A stretch of DNA of 64,000 nt from Shinella kummerowiae (GCF_009827055.1 NZ_WUMK01000013.1:1-64000); one strand, 5' to 3'. Shown: positions 52,240-61,682, counted from the stretch's first letter. Made by a program: numbers and translations. The notes: generated by a model from the letters alone, not told the origin.

Positions 52240-54509
52240 TTGATCGGCCGCAGCAGGCGCAGCGCGTTCAGCGTGACGAGCACGGTGGCGCCGGTATCGG
52301 CGAGGATCGCCGGCCACAGGCCGGTTATGCCGATGATGGTCGTTACCAGGAACACGCCCTTGAGGCCGAGCGAGAGGACGATGTTCTGAACGATGTTGCG
52401 CATGGTGCGCTTCGACAGGTCCGTCATCAGAGCGACGTCGCCGACGCGGCCGTGCAGGATGGCGGCGTCCGCCGTTTCCAGCGCCACATCCGTGCCGCCG
52501 CCCATGGCGATGCCGATATTGGCGGCCGCGAGTGCCGGCGCGTCGTTGATGCCGTCGCCGATCTTGCCGACGACAAACCCTTCGCGCTGCAGTTCGCCGA
52601 CGATGCGCTGCTTGTCCTCCGGCATCAGTTCGGCGCGCACCTCGATGCCGAGTTCGGCGCCGACGGCCTTTGCCGTACGGGCATTGTCACCCGTCAACAT
52701 GATCGTCTTGATGCCCGCATCCTTCAGGGCCTTGAGACCGGCCGCCGCGTCGGGGCGCGGCTCGTCGCGCATCGCAACGGCACCCACGAGCATGCCGTCG
52801 ACGACCAGCATGGAAACGGTCTTGCCGTCATCGTTGAGCGCGGCCGTGGCGGCCTTGACCTCGTCGGAGAGCGTAACCTGTTCGGCAACCGCCTTCGGCG
52901 AACCGAGGAAGACCTGCCTGCCCTCGACGGTGGCTGTGACGCCCTTGCCACCGAGTGCCCGCGAGCCGCTCGCCACCGGCGGCACGATGCCGTCTTCGGC
53001 GGCCTTGCCGAGGATGGAGAGCGCCAGCGGGTGGCTGGAACCGGCTTCGAGGGCGGCGGCGAGGCGCAGCACCTCGTCGGCCGGCTGCGCGAAAGCGACG
53101 ATGTCGGTGACCTTCGGCTTACCTTCCGTCAGCGTGCCGGTCTTGTCGAAGGCGATGGCGGTGAGCTTGCCGAGGCCTTCCAGCACCGCGCCGCCCTTCA
53201 TCAGCAGGCCGCGGCGGGCACCGGCGGAGAGCGACGCGGCGATGGCCGCAGGTGTGGAGATAACCAGCGCGCAGGGGCAGCCGATCAGGAGAACGGCGAG
53301 GCCCTTGTAGACCCATTCACTCCAGATGCCGCCGAGAAACAGCGGCGGGATGATCGCGACGAGGGCGGCAACGACCACCACGCCGGGCGTGTAGTATTTG
53401 GAGAAGCGGTCGATGAACCGCTCGGTCGGCGCCTTCGATTCCTGAGCTTCCTCGACCAGCTTGATGACGCGGGCAATGGTGTTGTCCGCCGCCGCCGCGG
53501 TGACACGCACGCGCAACGCCGCATCGCCGTTCACCGTGCCGGCGAAGACGCTGTCGCCGACTTCCTTGTTGACCGGCGTGCTTTCGCCCGTAACCGGGGC
53601 TTCGTCGATGGCGCTCTCGCCGTCGATGATCACGCCATCGGCGGAAATGCGGTCGCCGGGGCGCACGAGGATGACAGCACCGACGGCGAGCGATTCAGCC
53701 GGCACTTCCTTGGTGCGGCCGTTTTCTTCGAGAAGCGCGGTCTTCGGCACGAGGGCGGAGAGCGAGCGGATGCTGTCGCGCGCCTTGCCGGCGGCGACCC
53801 CTTCCAGCAGTTCGCCGACGAGGAAGAGGAAGACGACGGCGGCCGCCTCTTCCGTCGCATTGATGATCACCGCGCCGACGGCGGCGATCGTCATCAGCAT
53901 CTCGATGGAAAAGGGCGTGCCGGCGAGTGCGGCCATGATGGCGCGTCGCGCGATCGGCAGCAGGCCGACGAACATGGCGATGACGAAGGCGTAGGTTTCG
54001 ATGGCCGGGAAGAGATGGCCGATGCCGTAGGCGATCACCAGTGACGCGCCGGCGAGAATCGTCAACCGGCCCTTCTTGCCCTTCCACCACGGACCTTCGG
54101 ACGGGCCGTGATCGTGGCCGTGCAGTCCCTCGACGACCGCAGCCTTCGGCTTGTGGTCGTGGCCAGCATGATCGTGGTCATCGTGATCATGGTCGGCGTG
54201 ATCATGGGAATGGTCGTGCCCATGGCCATGATCGTGGCTGCAACCGGGGCCATGTTCGTGCTTCGCGGCCGGCTTTTCCGCGACCGCTGCCGCCGGTGTC
54301 ACCGCATAACCGAGGCCCGAGACTTTCTTGCGGATCGCCTCCAGGTCGCTCGTCACGTCGTGCTGCACGCGCATGGTGCCGGCCGTCACGGAGACCGACA
54401 CATCGGAAACCCCCGGCATGCGGCGCACGGCCGTGTCGATCTTGCTGGCGCAGGAGGCGCAATCCATGCCGCCAACCCGAAAACGCGTCTCTTTCACATC
54501 GGACATCAT
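52236..54509 (-). CDS. Zn/Cd/Pb-exporting P1B-type ATPase
   Basis: A 757-aa heavy-metal pump. It has an N-terminal HMA domain with GMDCASC, a His/Asp-rich linker (about residues 88-125, many HDH repeats), eight membrane spans, the CPC metal site in GCPCALVIS, phosphorylation motif FDKTGTLTEG and hinge GDGINDAPAL. The CPC plus His-rich tail points to zinc or cadmium (ZntA/CadA type). Start ATG 54509 or 54506; GAGGAT lies upstream. Likely regulated by the MerR protein. Confidence 0.9.
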   Translation of the reverse strand: MMSDVKETRFRVGGMDCASCASKIDTAVRRMPGVSDVSVSVTAGTMRVQHDVTSDLEAIRKKVSGLGYAVTPAAAVAEKPAAKHEHGPGCSHDHGHGHDHSHDHADHDHDDHDHAGHDHKPKAAVVEGLHGHDHGPSEGPWWKGKKGRLTILAGASLVIAYGIGHLFPAIETYAFVIAMFVGLLPIARRAIMAALAGTPFSIEMLMTIAAVGAVIINATEEAAAVVFLFLVGELLEGVAAGKARDSIRSLSALVPKTALLEENGRTKEVPAESLAVGAVILVRPGDRISADGVIIDGESAIDEAPVTGESTPVNKEVGDSVFAGTVNGDAALRVRVTAAAADNTIARVIKLVEEAQESKAPTERFIDRFSKYYTPGVVVVAALVAIIPPLFLGGIWSEWVYKGLAVLLIGCPCALVISTPAAIAASLSAGARRGLLMKGGAVLEGLGKLTAIAFDKTGTLTEGKPKVTDIVAFAQPADEVLRLAAALEAGSSHPLALSILGKAAEDGIVPPVASGSRALGGKGVTATVEGRQVFLGSPKAVAEQVTLSDEVKAATAALNDDGKTVSMLVVDGMLVGAVAMRDEPRPDAAAGLKALKDAGIKTIMLTGDNARTAKAVGAELGIEVRAELMPEDKQRIVGELQREGFVVGKIGDGINDAPALAAANIGIAMGGGTDVALETADAAILHGRVGDVALMTDLSKRTMRNIVQNIVLSLGLKGVFLVTTIIGITGLWPAILADTGATVLVTLNALRLLRPIK

Positions 54510-55035
54510 ACAATCCTCTTCAGTCTGTCGAGGCTGTTCTACGACCTCTAGCGACTAGAGGTGCAAGAGGGGATACGAAAAAAATGCGGACAAAGAGGCG
54601 CATTGATATTTCCCGCCCCGCCATGTTAGAGAGCGCCGACTTTATTTGCAGGTTTCATCTGCTGGTTGGGGAGGACGCCATGTCTTGGCATACCCTCTTC
54701 CAATCGGGGATGGGCGCTCTTGATGCCCCCCGAACGGAAGAACGCTTTTTGATGGGTGCCCTTGTGGCACAGTCGGGCTATCACGCCGCTTCGCCGTCGG
54801 GCTCGCTCACGCCCGTGAAGGCACCCCGCCTGCCCGCCCTTTTCCCGCTCAAGCACCGCGACCGTGGCAACAGCGCAAAAGCGCTGTCACATCGCCGTGC
54901 CCGTACGGCGATACCGTAACATCGGTCTCCCCTTTTAGCCGTTTGAAGCAGGAGGTTTGCGCCTCCGCTTTGCGCGTTGCTATCGCGCTGCCGGCCCGAC
55001 CGGCGCCACTCCACACGCCAAGAAGACAGGTCCCT
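54510..55035. promoter_or_regulatory. Long leader region upstream of nspC
   Basis: 526 bp that hold the divergent promoters and a candidate leader. Three stacked hairpins occur near its end: ACAGCGC-aaaa-GCGCTGT (54870-54887), ATCGCCGT...ACGGCGAT (54891-54912) and GGAGG...CCTCC (54951-54966). A short ORF ends inside this set. In alphaproteobacteria, the speF motif RNA occurs before genes of this decarboxylase family. Confidence 0.6.
54680..54919 (+). CDS. Candidate leader peptide ORF in the nspC leader
   Basis: A 79-codon frame beginning MSWHTLFQSGMGALDAPRTE, with GGGGAGGA six bases before the ATG, the best ribosome site in the area. It ends in the tail of two strong hairpins (54870-54912), so a ribosome at its end would melt them. 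The protein has no known domain and is rich in Arg and Ala toward its end. It could be a regulatory leader or a spurious frame. Confidence 0.35.
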   Translation: MSWHTLFQSGMGALDAPRTEERFLMGALVAQSGYHAASPSGSLTPVKAPRLPALFPLKHRDRGNSAKALSHRRARTAIP

Positions 55036-56136
55036 ATGTCCCTCACGACCCCCTATTATCTGATCGACAAGTCGAAGCTCCTCGCCAACATGGAGAAGGT
55101 CGCGCGCCTGCGTGACCTTTCCGGCGCCAAGGCGCTGCTGGCGCTGAAGTGCTTTGCGACATGGTCCGTCTTCGACCTGATGCGCGACTACATGGACGGC
55201 ACGACCTCGTCGTCGCTCAACGAGGTGCGTCTCGGCCATGAGCGTTTCGGCAAGGAAACGCACGCCTATTCCGTCGCCTATGCCGACTACGAGATCGACG
55301 AGGTCATCAGCCACGCCGACAAGATCATCTTCAATTCGGTGAGCCAGCTCGACCGTTTCGGCGACAAGGCATCCGGCATCGTACGGGGGCTCCGCCTCAA
55401 CCCCGGCATCTCCTCCTCGACCTTCGATCTCGCCGATCCGGCCCGCCCGTTTTCCCGCCTCGGCGAATGGGACGTGAAGCAGGTGGAACCGGTGATGGAC
55501 CGCATCTCCGGCTTCATGATCCACAACAATTGCGAGAACGGCGATTTCGACCTGTTCGACCGCATGCTCGGAACGATCGAGGAAAAATTCGCACCGCTCT
55601 TGAAGAAAGCCGAATGGGTGAGCCTCGGCGGCGGCATCCATTTCACCGGCGAGACCTATCCGCTGGAGAAATTCGCCGAGCGGCTGAAACGCTTCTCCGG
55701 CGAATACGGCGTGCAGGTCTATCTGGAACCGGGCGAGGCCTCGATCACCAAGTCCACCACGCTGGAAGTGACGGTGCTCGATACGCTGAACAACGGCAAG
55801 GACCTCGCGATCGTCGATAGTTCGATCGAAGCGCACATGCTGGACCTGCTGATCTACCGGGAGAATGCGAAACTTCTCCCCAATACCGGGCCGCACCGCA
55901 CCATGGTCTGCGGCAAGTCGTGCCTCGCCGGCGATATTTTCGGCGAGTTCAATTTCGAGGCCCCGCTGAAGGTCGGTGACCGCATCTCCATCCAGGATGC
56001 CGCCGGCTACACCATGGTCAAGAAGAACTGGTTCAACGGTGTGAAAATGCCGGCGATTGCCATCCGCGAACTGGACGGCAGCATCAGAACGGTCCGCGAA
56101 TTCACCTACGCGGACTACGAAGAAAGCCTCTCCTGA
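55036..56136 (+). CDS. nspC: Carboxynorspermidine/carboxyspermidine decarboxylase
   Basis: A 366-aa fold-type III PLP decarboxylase: YYLIDKSKLLANMEKVARL, LLALKCFATWSVFD with the PLP lysine, HNNCENGDFDLFDRM, SLGGGIHFTGETYPLEKF and EPGEASITKS. It removes CO2 from carboxyspermidine to give spermidine, in the pathway used instead of the SAM-dependent one. The dehydrogenase that makes its substrate lies 32 bp downstream. Start 55036. Confidence 0.88.
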   Translation: MSLTTPYYLIDKSKLLANMEKVARLRDLSGAKALLALKCFATWSVFDLMRDYMDGTTSSSLNEVRLGHERFGKETHAYSVAYADYEIDEVISHADKIIFNSVSQLDRFGDKASGIVRGLRLNPGISSSTFDLADPARPFSRLGEWDVKQVEPVMDRISGFMIHNNCENGDFDLFDRMLGTIEEKFAPLLKKAEWVSLGGGIHFTGETYPLEKFAERLKRFSGEYGVQVYLEPGEASITKSTTLEVTVLDTLNNGKDLAIVDSSIEAHMLDLLIYRENAKLLPNTGPHRTMVCGKSCLAGDIFGEFNFEAPLKVGDRISIQDAAGYTMVKKNWFNGVKMPAIAIRELDGSIRTVREFTYADYEESLS

Positions 56137-56168
56137 GGCGATACGGGTAGAAGGAGATATCCCCCGAC

Positions 56169-57407
56169 ATGAAAAAGAACGTGCTCATCATCGGCGCCGG
56201 CGGCGTCGCACAGGTCGTCGCGCACAAATGCGCCCAGAACAACGACGTGCTCGGCGATATCCATATCGCGTCGCGCACCAAGGCGAAGTGCGAAAAGATC
56301 ATCGCGTCGGTCCATGAGAAGAAGGCGATGAAACAGCCGGGCGTGCTCGAAGGCCATGCGCTCGACGCGCTCGACATCGAGGCGACCAAGGCGCTCATTA
56401 CCTCCACGAAGTCGCAGATCGTCATCAATGTCGGCACCGCCTTCCTCAACATGTCGGTGCTGCGCGCCTGCATGGATACGGGCGTCGCCTATATCGACAC
56501 CGCGATTCACGAAGAGCCGGGTAAGATCTGCGAGACGCCACCGTGGTACGGGAACTACGAGTGGAAGCGCGCGGCCGAATGCGAGGAGAAGGGTATCACC
56601 GCCATCCTCGGCGCCGGCTTCGATCCGGGCGTCGTCAACGCCTATGCCAAACTCGCCAAGGACGAATATCTCGACACAGTGACCGACGTCGACATCGTCG
56701 ACATCAATGCCGGCAGCCATGGCAAGTACTTCGCCACGAACTTCGACCCGGAAATCAACTTCCGCGAATTCACCGGCGTCGTCTATTCCTGGCAGAACGG
56801 TGAGTGGCAGACGAACAAGATGTTCGAAATCGGCAAGGACTACGACCTGCCGGTCGTCGGCACGCGCCGCGCCTATCTCTGCGGCCACGACGAGGTGCAT
56901 TCGCTCGCCAAGAACATGGACGGCGCCAACGTGCGTTTCTGGATGGGTTTCGGCGATCACTATATCAACGTCTTCACCGTGCTGAAGAACCTCGGCCTGC
57001 TTTCCGAACAGCCGGTGAAGACTGCCGAAGGCCTCGAAGTCGTGCCGCTCAAGGTCGTCAAGGCGGTGCTGCCGGATCCGTCGTCGCTTGCACCGAACTA
57101 CGAAGGCAAGACCTGCATCGGCGACTATGTGAAGGGCATGAAGGACGGCAAGGAAAAGACCGTCTTCATCTACAACGTGGCCGACCACAAGGAAGCCTAT
57201 GAGGAAGTCGGCTCGCAGGGCATTTCCTACACTGCCGGCGTGCCGCCGGTCGCAGCCGCAATGCTGGTCGCCACCGGCGAGTGGGACGTGAAGAAGATGG
57301 CGAACATCGAAGAACTGGCGCCAAAACCCTTCATCAACCTGCTCAACGGCATGGGCCTGCCCACCCGTATCCAGGACGAAGACGGCGACCGCGCCGTCAG
57401 CTTCTAA
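56169..57407 (+). CDS. Carboxynorspermidine/carboxyspermidine dehydrogenase (saccharopine-dehydrogenase family)
   Basis: A 412-aa protein: NVLIIGAGGVAQVVAHKCAQNN for NAD(P)H, NVGTAFLNMSVLRAC, YIDTAIHEEPG and GAGFDPGVVNAYAKL, typical of CANSDH. It joins aspartate semialdehyde to putrescine or diaminopropane. It works with NspC and is in the same operon. A terminator follows at 57416. Confidence 0.86.
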   Translation: MKKNVLIIGAGGVAQVVAHKCAQNNDVLGDIHIASRTKAKCEKIIASVHEKKAMKQPGVLEGHALDALDIEATKALITSTKSQIVINVGTAFLNMSVLRACMDTGVAYIDTAIHEEPGKICETPPWYGNYEWKRAAECEEKGITAILGAGFDPGVVNAYAKLAKDEYLDTVTDVDIVDINAGSHGKYFATNFDPEINFREFTGVVYSWQNGEWQTNKMFEIGKDYDLPVVGTRRAYLCGHDEVHSLAKNMDGANVRFWMGFGDHYINVFTVLKNLGLLSEQPVKTAEGLEVVPLKVVKAVLPDPSSLAPNYEGKTCIGDYVKGMKDGKEKTVFIYNVADHKEAYEEVGSQGISYTAGVPPVAAAMLVATGEWDVKKMANIEELAPKPFINLLNGMGLPTRIQDEDGDRAVSF

Positions 57408-57415
57408 GCCTGAAG

Positions 57416-57452
57416 ACACCGGCTGCGCCTCGTGCGCGGCCGGTGTTTCTTT
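57416..57452 (+). terminator. Terminator after the polyamine operon
   Basis: ACACCGGC and GCCGGTGT pair around a 15-base loop that itself has short GCGC arms; TTTCTTT follows. Confidence 0.75.
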
Positions 57453-57583
57453 GCCGGCGGCCCTTGGTCCGCGGCCAGGCCGTTCCGGCCCCTCCCCCGA
57501 AAAACACATCGAAATCAACCACGTCCGGCTCATGGCTTCGCTTTGAACCGTTGCGCCGTCCTGCGTCCGCGCATCTATCATGC

Positions 57584-57599
57584 CAGTGAAATATCACAG
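57584..57599. promoter_or_regulatory. Candidate GntR operator copy 1
   Basis: CAGTGAAATATCACAG, an inverted repeat lying three bases before the -35 box of the flavin-reductase promoter. It matches the site at 63405 in 15 of 16 positions when read in reverse complement. Confidence 0.6.
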
Positions 57600-57601
57600 C
57601 C

Positions 57602-57630
57602 TTGACACATCCCAAAATTAGCTTTATAAC
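57602..57630 (+). promoter_or_regulatory. Sigma70-type promoter of the hydroxylase operon
   Basis: TTGACA at 57602-57607 and TATAAC at 57625-57630 are 17 bases apart, an almost ideal housekeeping promoter. Imperfect direct repeats TTAGCTTTATAAC and TTAGCTATATTAC overlap the -10 area. Confidence 0.7.
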
Positions 57631-57668
57631 TTAGCTATATTACAAACAATCACTAGGGAGGACAGGCG

Positions 57669-58187
57669 ATGGACGAGCGGCAGTTTCGCAATGCGCTTGC
57701 CGAATACGCAACGGGCGTGACCATCGTTACGGCGCTGTCGAAATCGGGCGAGAAGATCGGCATGACGATGACCTCGTTCAACACGGTCTCGCTCGATCCG
57801 CCGCTGGTGCTGTTTTCCGTCGGCGTCAAGGCACTGAGCCTTGATGCGCTGCGCGAGGCGGATGCATATGTGGTGAACATCCTCGCCCGCACGCAGGAGA
57901 ACCTCTCCAACCAGTTCGCCCGCGCTTCGAGCGACAAGTGGGCCGGCGTGCACCACACCGAGGGCCACAAGGGTGCGCCGCGGCTGACCAATGCCATCGC
58001 CCAGTTCGAATGCGAGCCCTATGCCTGCCACGAAGGCGGCGACCATCTGATCTTCCTCGGCCGCGTCGTCAATTTCCGCACATCCGATACGGCGGCCGAG
58101 CCGCTGCTGTTCTTCCGCGGCCGCTACCACAGCGTCGCCGGCCCGCGCATCGACGTCGATGCCTGGCCCCTGCCCCTGCATTACTGA
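57669..58187 (+). CDS. Flavin reductase (HpaC-like) component
   Basis: A 172-aa flavin-reductase-like protein: FRNALAEYATGVTIVTALSK, GMTMTSFNTVSLDPPLVLFSV, and ILARTQENLSNQFAR. It reduces FAD or FMN with NAD(P)H and hands it to a monooxygenase, here the HpaB-type enzyme 22 bp downstream. AGGGAGGACAGG precedes the ATG. Confidence 0.88.
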   Translation: MDERQFRNALAEYATGVTIVTALSKSGEKIGMTMTSFNTVSLDPPLVLFSVGVKALSLDALREADAYVVNILARTQENLSNQFARASSDKWAGVHHTEGHKGAPRLTNAIAQFECEPYACHEGGDHLIFLGRVVNFRTSDTAAEPLLFFRGRYHSVAGPRIDVDAWPLPLHY

Positions 58188-58209
58188 AACCCTCTGGAGG
58201 ATGCATACT

Positions 58210-59697
58210 ATGAGCAAGTCCGAACCAAAATCCGGCAAGGAGCACCTTGCCAGCCTGCGCGATGGCCGCGAGATTTTCATCAATGGCGCCCGTGTCAACG
58301 ACGTGACGACGCATGACGCCTTTTCCAATGTCGCGCGCTCGGTCGAAAAGATGTTCGACTTCGCAAAGGCCCCTGACAATGCCGAGCTGATGACCTATGC
58401 GACACCAGAAGGCGGGCGCGCCAACCGCATCTGGGAACTGCCCGGCAGCTACCACGAGCTGGTCAAGCGCCGCGCCGGCCTTGAAGCCTGGACCGGCCTG
58501 CACGGCGGCTTCCTCGGCCGCGCGCCGGACCACGTCGCCTCCTGCATCGCCGGCATGTATATGGGCCGCAACGTCTTCGAGGACTACAATCCGAAATTCG
58601 CGCGCAACCTCGCCGACTATTACAAATATGCGCGCGACAACGACCTCTACCTGACCTACGTCATCATCAACCCGCAGGCCGACCGCTCGAAGAATGCCGC
58701 CGAACAGGCCGATCCGTTCCTAACGGCCGGCGTGGTCGATCGCGACGCGGAAGGCATCACCGTGCGCGGTGCAAAGATGCTGGCGACCGGCGGTGTCGTC
58801 GCCAATGAAGTCTTCGTCACCTGCATCCAGCCGCTGAAGGCGGGTGAGGAGAACTACGCGCTGTCCTTCGCCATTCCGATGAATGCCAAGGGCCTGAAGA
58901 TCCTGTCGCGCAAATCCTATGAGGCAGCCTCGCCCTCGGTCTTCGACAATCCGCTGGCGAGCCGCTTCGACGAGAACGACGCCGTGCTCTATTTCGACGA
59001 CGTGAAGGTTCCGTGGGATCGCGTCTTCATCGACGGCGACGTCGCCATGTGCGCCAAGCAGTTCCATGCGACACCGGCGCATGTCTACCAGAACTACCAG
59101 GCAATGATCCGCCTGTCGGTCAAGCTGCGCTTCCTCGTCGGCATTGCCAAGCGCACCACCGACGTCAACGGCATCTCGCAGTTCCCGCAGGTGCGCGAAA
59201 TGCTCGGCCAGCTCGCCGCCGAGGCCGGCATGGTGGACGCATTGGTCGCCGCGATGGAAGCCAAGGGCAAGCAGGTCGGCGCCTATTTCGTGCCGGATGC
59301 GGCAACGCTCTACAGCGCGCAGGTGCTGACCCAGCAACTCTACCCGAAGATCCTGAATACGCTGCGCGAACTTGCCGGCGGCGGCATGATCATGCTGCCC
59401 TCCTCGGTGGACGACTTCGGCAATCCGGAACTGGCGCGCCTCATCGACAAGACGCAACAGTCGCCGGCCGCCTCTTCGCGCGACCGCGTGAAATTCTACA
59501 AGCTCGCCTGGGATGCGGTCGGCTCGGAATTCGGCTCGCGCCATCACCAGTATGAAATGTTCTATGCCGGCGCGACCTTCGTGACGAAGAACCACGCCTT
59601 CCGCACCTACGACTGGTCCGCCGCCGACGGGTTGCTGCAGAACATGCTCGATTCCTATTCGCTCGAGGACAGCCTGAAGGCCGCCGAGGCTGCGTGA
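58210..59697 (+). CDS. HpaB-type FADH2-dependent aromatic hydroxylase
   Basis: A 495-aa member of the 4-hydroxyphenylacetate 3-hydroxylase large-component family: an acyl-CoA-dehydrogenase-like fold with VFEDYNPKFARNLADYYKYA, TYVIINPQADRSK, GVVANEVFV and FDDVKVPWDRVFIDGDV. It adds an oxygen to an aromatic or heteroaromatic ring using reduced flavin. I place the start at 58210 (nine bases after GGAGG); the ATG at 58201 abuts that site. The substrate may not be 4-hydroxyphenylacetate, since no hpa pathway genes are linked. Confidence 0.85.
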   Translation: MSKSEPKSGKEHLASLRDGREIFINGARVNDVTTHDAFSNVARSVEKMFDFAKAPDNAELMTYATPEGGRANRIWELPGSYHELVKRRAGLEAWTGLHGGFLGRAPDHVASCIAGMYMGRNVFEDYNPKFARNLADYYKYARDNDLYLTYVIINPQADRSKNAAEQADPFLTAGVVDRDAEGITVRGAKMLATGGVVANEVFVTCIQPLKAGEENYALSFAIPMNAKGLKILSRKSYEAASPSVFDNPLASRFDENDAVLYFDDVKVPWDRVFIDGDVAMCAKQFHATPAHVYQNYQAMIRLSVKLRFLVGIAKRTTDVNGISQFPQVREMLGQLAAEAGMVDALVAAMEAKGKQVGAYFVPDAATLYSAQVLTQQLYPKILNTLRELAGGGMIMLPSSVDDFGNPELARLIDKTQQSPAASSRDRVKFYKLAWDAVGSEFGSRHHQYEMFYAGATFVTKNHAFRTYDWSAADGLLQNMLDSYSLEDSLKAAEAA

Positions 59698-59733
59698 ACC
59701 GCCCGAACAAGTGCGCTTTCGCGGATGCAATGG

Positions 59734-59847
59734 ATCCTCGGGTCAAGCCCGAGGATGACGAAGGAGAGGCAGAGCAGGGATAGTCGAAGCCGGTGATCCC
59801 GGTCTCGCCAACCTCTCCTCCGTCATGGTCGGGCTTGACCCGACCAT
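59734..59847. repeat. REP-like palindrome pair downstream of the hydroxylase gene
   Basis: ATCCTCGGG-tcaag-CCCGAGGAT (59734-59756) and ATGGTCGGG-cttga-CCCGACCAT (59825-59847), the same two modules as at 23.3 kb but in the opposite order. It splits the hydroxylase from the cupin gene. Confidence 0.85.
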
Positions 59848-59929
59848 CCACAGCCGCGAGCGCCGCCACCCCAAATGGCCTGCACGCCCTCGGCGTGCCC
59901 GCCGTTCAAATGCACCACAGGAGGACCCG

Positions 59930-60310
59930 ATGCCGGTCAACAAGAAACACGACGAATTCTACACGCTCGACATGACGACCGGCTGGGAAGTGCCCGCCGG
60001 CTATCCGCAGGGCATCAAGCAGAAGATCATTTCGGGTGCGCTCGACGAGGAAAACCGCGGCGGGACGCGCACGCGTCTTCTGAAGTTCGATCCGGGCGTC
60101 TTCACCACCAAGCCGTTCGAGCATGAATATTGGGAAGAGGTCTATCTCGTCTCCGGCGACCTGACGGTCGGCAACGACGAAAACGGCGATGGCGGCGAGA
60201 CATTCCCGCCGAACACCTATGCCTGCCGCCCGCCGCATGCACCACATGGCCCCTTCAAGTCGGAGAAGGGCTGCATGCTGCTCGAAATCCACTATTTTGA
60301 TCCGGTCTGA
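59930..60310 (+). CDS. Cupin-domain protein
   Basis: A 126-aa single cupin: FEHEYWEEVYLVSGDLTVG (motif 1) and AHG-type PPHAPHGPFKSEKGCMLLEIHYF (motif 2). His and Glu ligands for a metal are kept. It may open a ring or act as a ligand-binding enzyme in the cluster's pathway. Start at 59930 with CAGGAGGA; longer frames run into the REP element. Confidence 0.75.
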   Translation: MPVNKKHDEFYTLDMTTGWEVPAGYPQGIKQKIISGALDEENRGGTRTRLLKFDPGVFTTKPFEHEYWEEVYLVSGDLTVGNDENGDGGETFPPNTYACRPPHAPHGPFKSEKGCMLLEIHYFDPV

Positions 60311-60335
60311 TTCGGGCATAGGCAGGAGATAAACA

Positions 60336-61682
60336 ATGCGCGCAACACTGAACGAACTTGCGGCCGATCTGGCGATGGGTAAGGTCACGTCGTCGCAACT
60401 GGTCGAAGCATCGCTCGCGCGCATTGCCGACGAGACAGGCGAAGGCGCCCGGGCCTTCGTCAAGGTCCATGCGGACAAGGCCCGGACCGCAGCGAAGGCC
60501 GCTGACGACCTGCGCAAGGCAGGCCTCGCCCCCTCGCGCTTCGCCGGCATTCCGATTGCCGTGAAGGACCTGTTCGACCTCTCCGGCGATCCCACCCCCG
60601 CCGGCTCGAAAGTGCTGGCGAATGCAGCGCCCGCCGAGACCGATGCGCCCGCCATCGCCCGCCTCAAGGCCGCAGGCTTCATCGTCGTCGGTCGCAACAA
60701 CATGACCGAATTCGCTTTTTCCGGCGTGGGCATCAACCCGCATTACGGCACGCCGGCCAATCCCTATGACCGCGCCACCGGCCGCATCCCCGGCGGCTCG
60801 TCCTCGGGTGCGGCCGTGTCCGTCGCAGATGGCATGGCGGCGGCTGCGATCGGCTCGGACACCGGCGGCTCCTGCCGCATCCCGGCAGCGCTCTGCGGTA
60901 TCGTCGGGTACAAGCCGACCGCCAGCACCGTTCCGCTCAAAGGCGCCTTGCCGCTCTCGTTCACGCTCGACTCCATCGGCCCGCTGGCCAACAGCGTCGA
61001 TTGCTGCGCCAGCCTGCATGAAATCCTGAGCGGCACCTCGCTGGATGGCGAAGCCGCGCGCTCCGTCGCCGGCCTGCGCATCGCCGTGCCGCAATCCGTC
61101 GTCTTCGATGGCATCGAGCCGCATGTCGCCAAGACCTTCGAAGCGGCAATGAAGCGCCTCGCCGATGCCGGCGCCATCGTGACGGAAATTCCGCTCAGGG
61201 AATTCGAGATGGTCGGCCGCATCAACGGCAAGGGCGGCTTCCCGGCGCCGGAAGCGTTGTCCTGGCATCGCGACCTCATCGAAGAACACGGCGAAGACTA
61301 CGACCAGCGCGTTCGCGCCCGCATCCTGCGCGCCAAGGAGCAGACCGCAGCGGACTATATCGACATGCTGCACCTGCGCCGCGCCTATATCGAGGAGACG
61401 AACCGGGCGATCTCGCCCTACGACGTCCTCGCCATGCCGACCGTGCCGATGGTCGCCCCAGCCATCGCTTCGCTTGAGGCCGACAACGACCTCTTCGTGA
61501 AGACCAACCTGACGCTGCTACGCAACCCCGCACTGATCAACATGCTGGACGGCTGCTCGATCTCATTGCCCGCGCACGCCGAGGGCGAGGCTCCAGTCGG
61601 CCTGATGCTGGCGGCGGCCGGTGGTCGCGACGCGGCGCTGTTTGCCAATGCGCGTGCGGTGGAGGCGGCGCTGCGGCGGTAA
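60336..61682 (+). CDS. Amidase-signature family amidase
   Basis: A 448-aa amidase with catalytic Lys77 (GIPIAVKDLFD), cis-Ser around 155 (PGGSSSGAA) and nucleophile Ser179 (GSDTGGSCRIPAA). Length is normal. It lies 25 bp after the cupin gene, so the pathway probably yields an amide that is split to an acid and ammonia. The amide is not identified from sequence. Confidence 0.85.
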   Translation: MRATLNELAADLAMGKVTSSQLVEASLARIADETGEGARAFVKVHADKARTAAKAADDLRKAGLAPSRFAGIPIAVKDLFDLSGDPTPAGSKVLANAAPAETDAPAIARLKAAGFIVVGRNNMTEFAFSGVGINPHYGTPANPYDRATGRIPGGSSSGAAVSVADGMAAAAIGSDTGGSCRIPAALCGIVGYKPTASTVPLKGALPLSFTLDSIGPLANSVDCCASLHEILSGTSLDGEAARSVAGLRIAVPQSVVFDGIEPHVAKTFEAAMKRLADAGAIVTEIPLREFEMVGRINGKGGFPAPEALSWHRDLIEEHGEDYDQRVRARILRAKEQTAADYIDMLHLRRAYIEETNRAISPYDVLAMPTVPMVAPAIASLEADNDLFVKTNLTLLRNPALINMLDGCSISLPAHAEGEAPVGLMLAAAGGRDAALFANARAVEAALRR

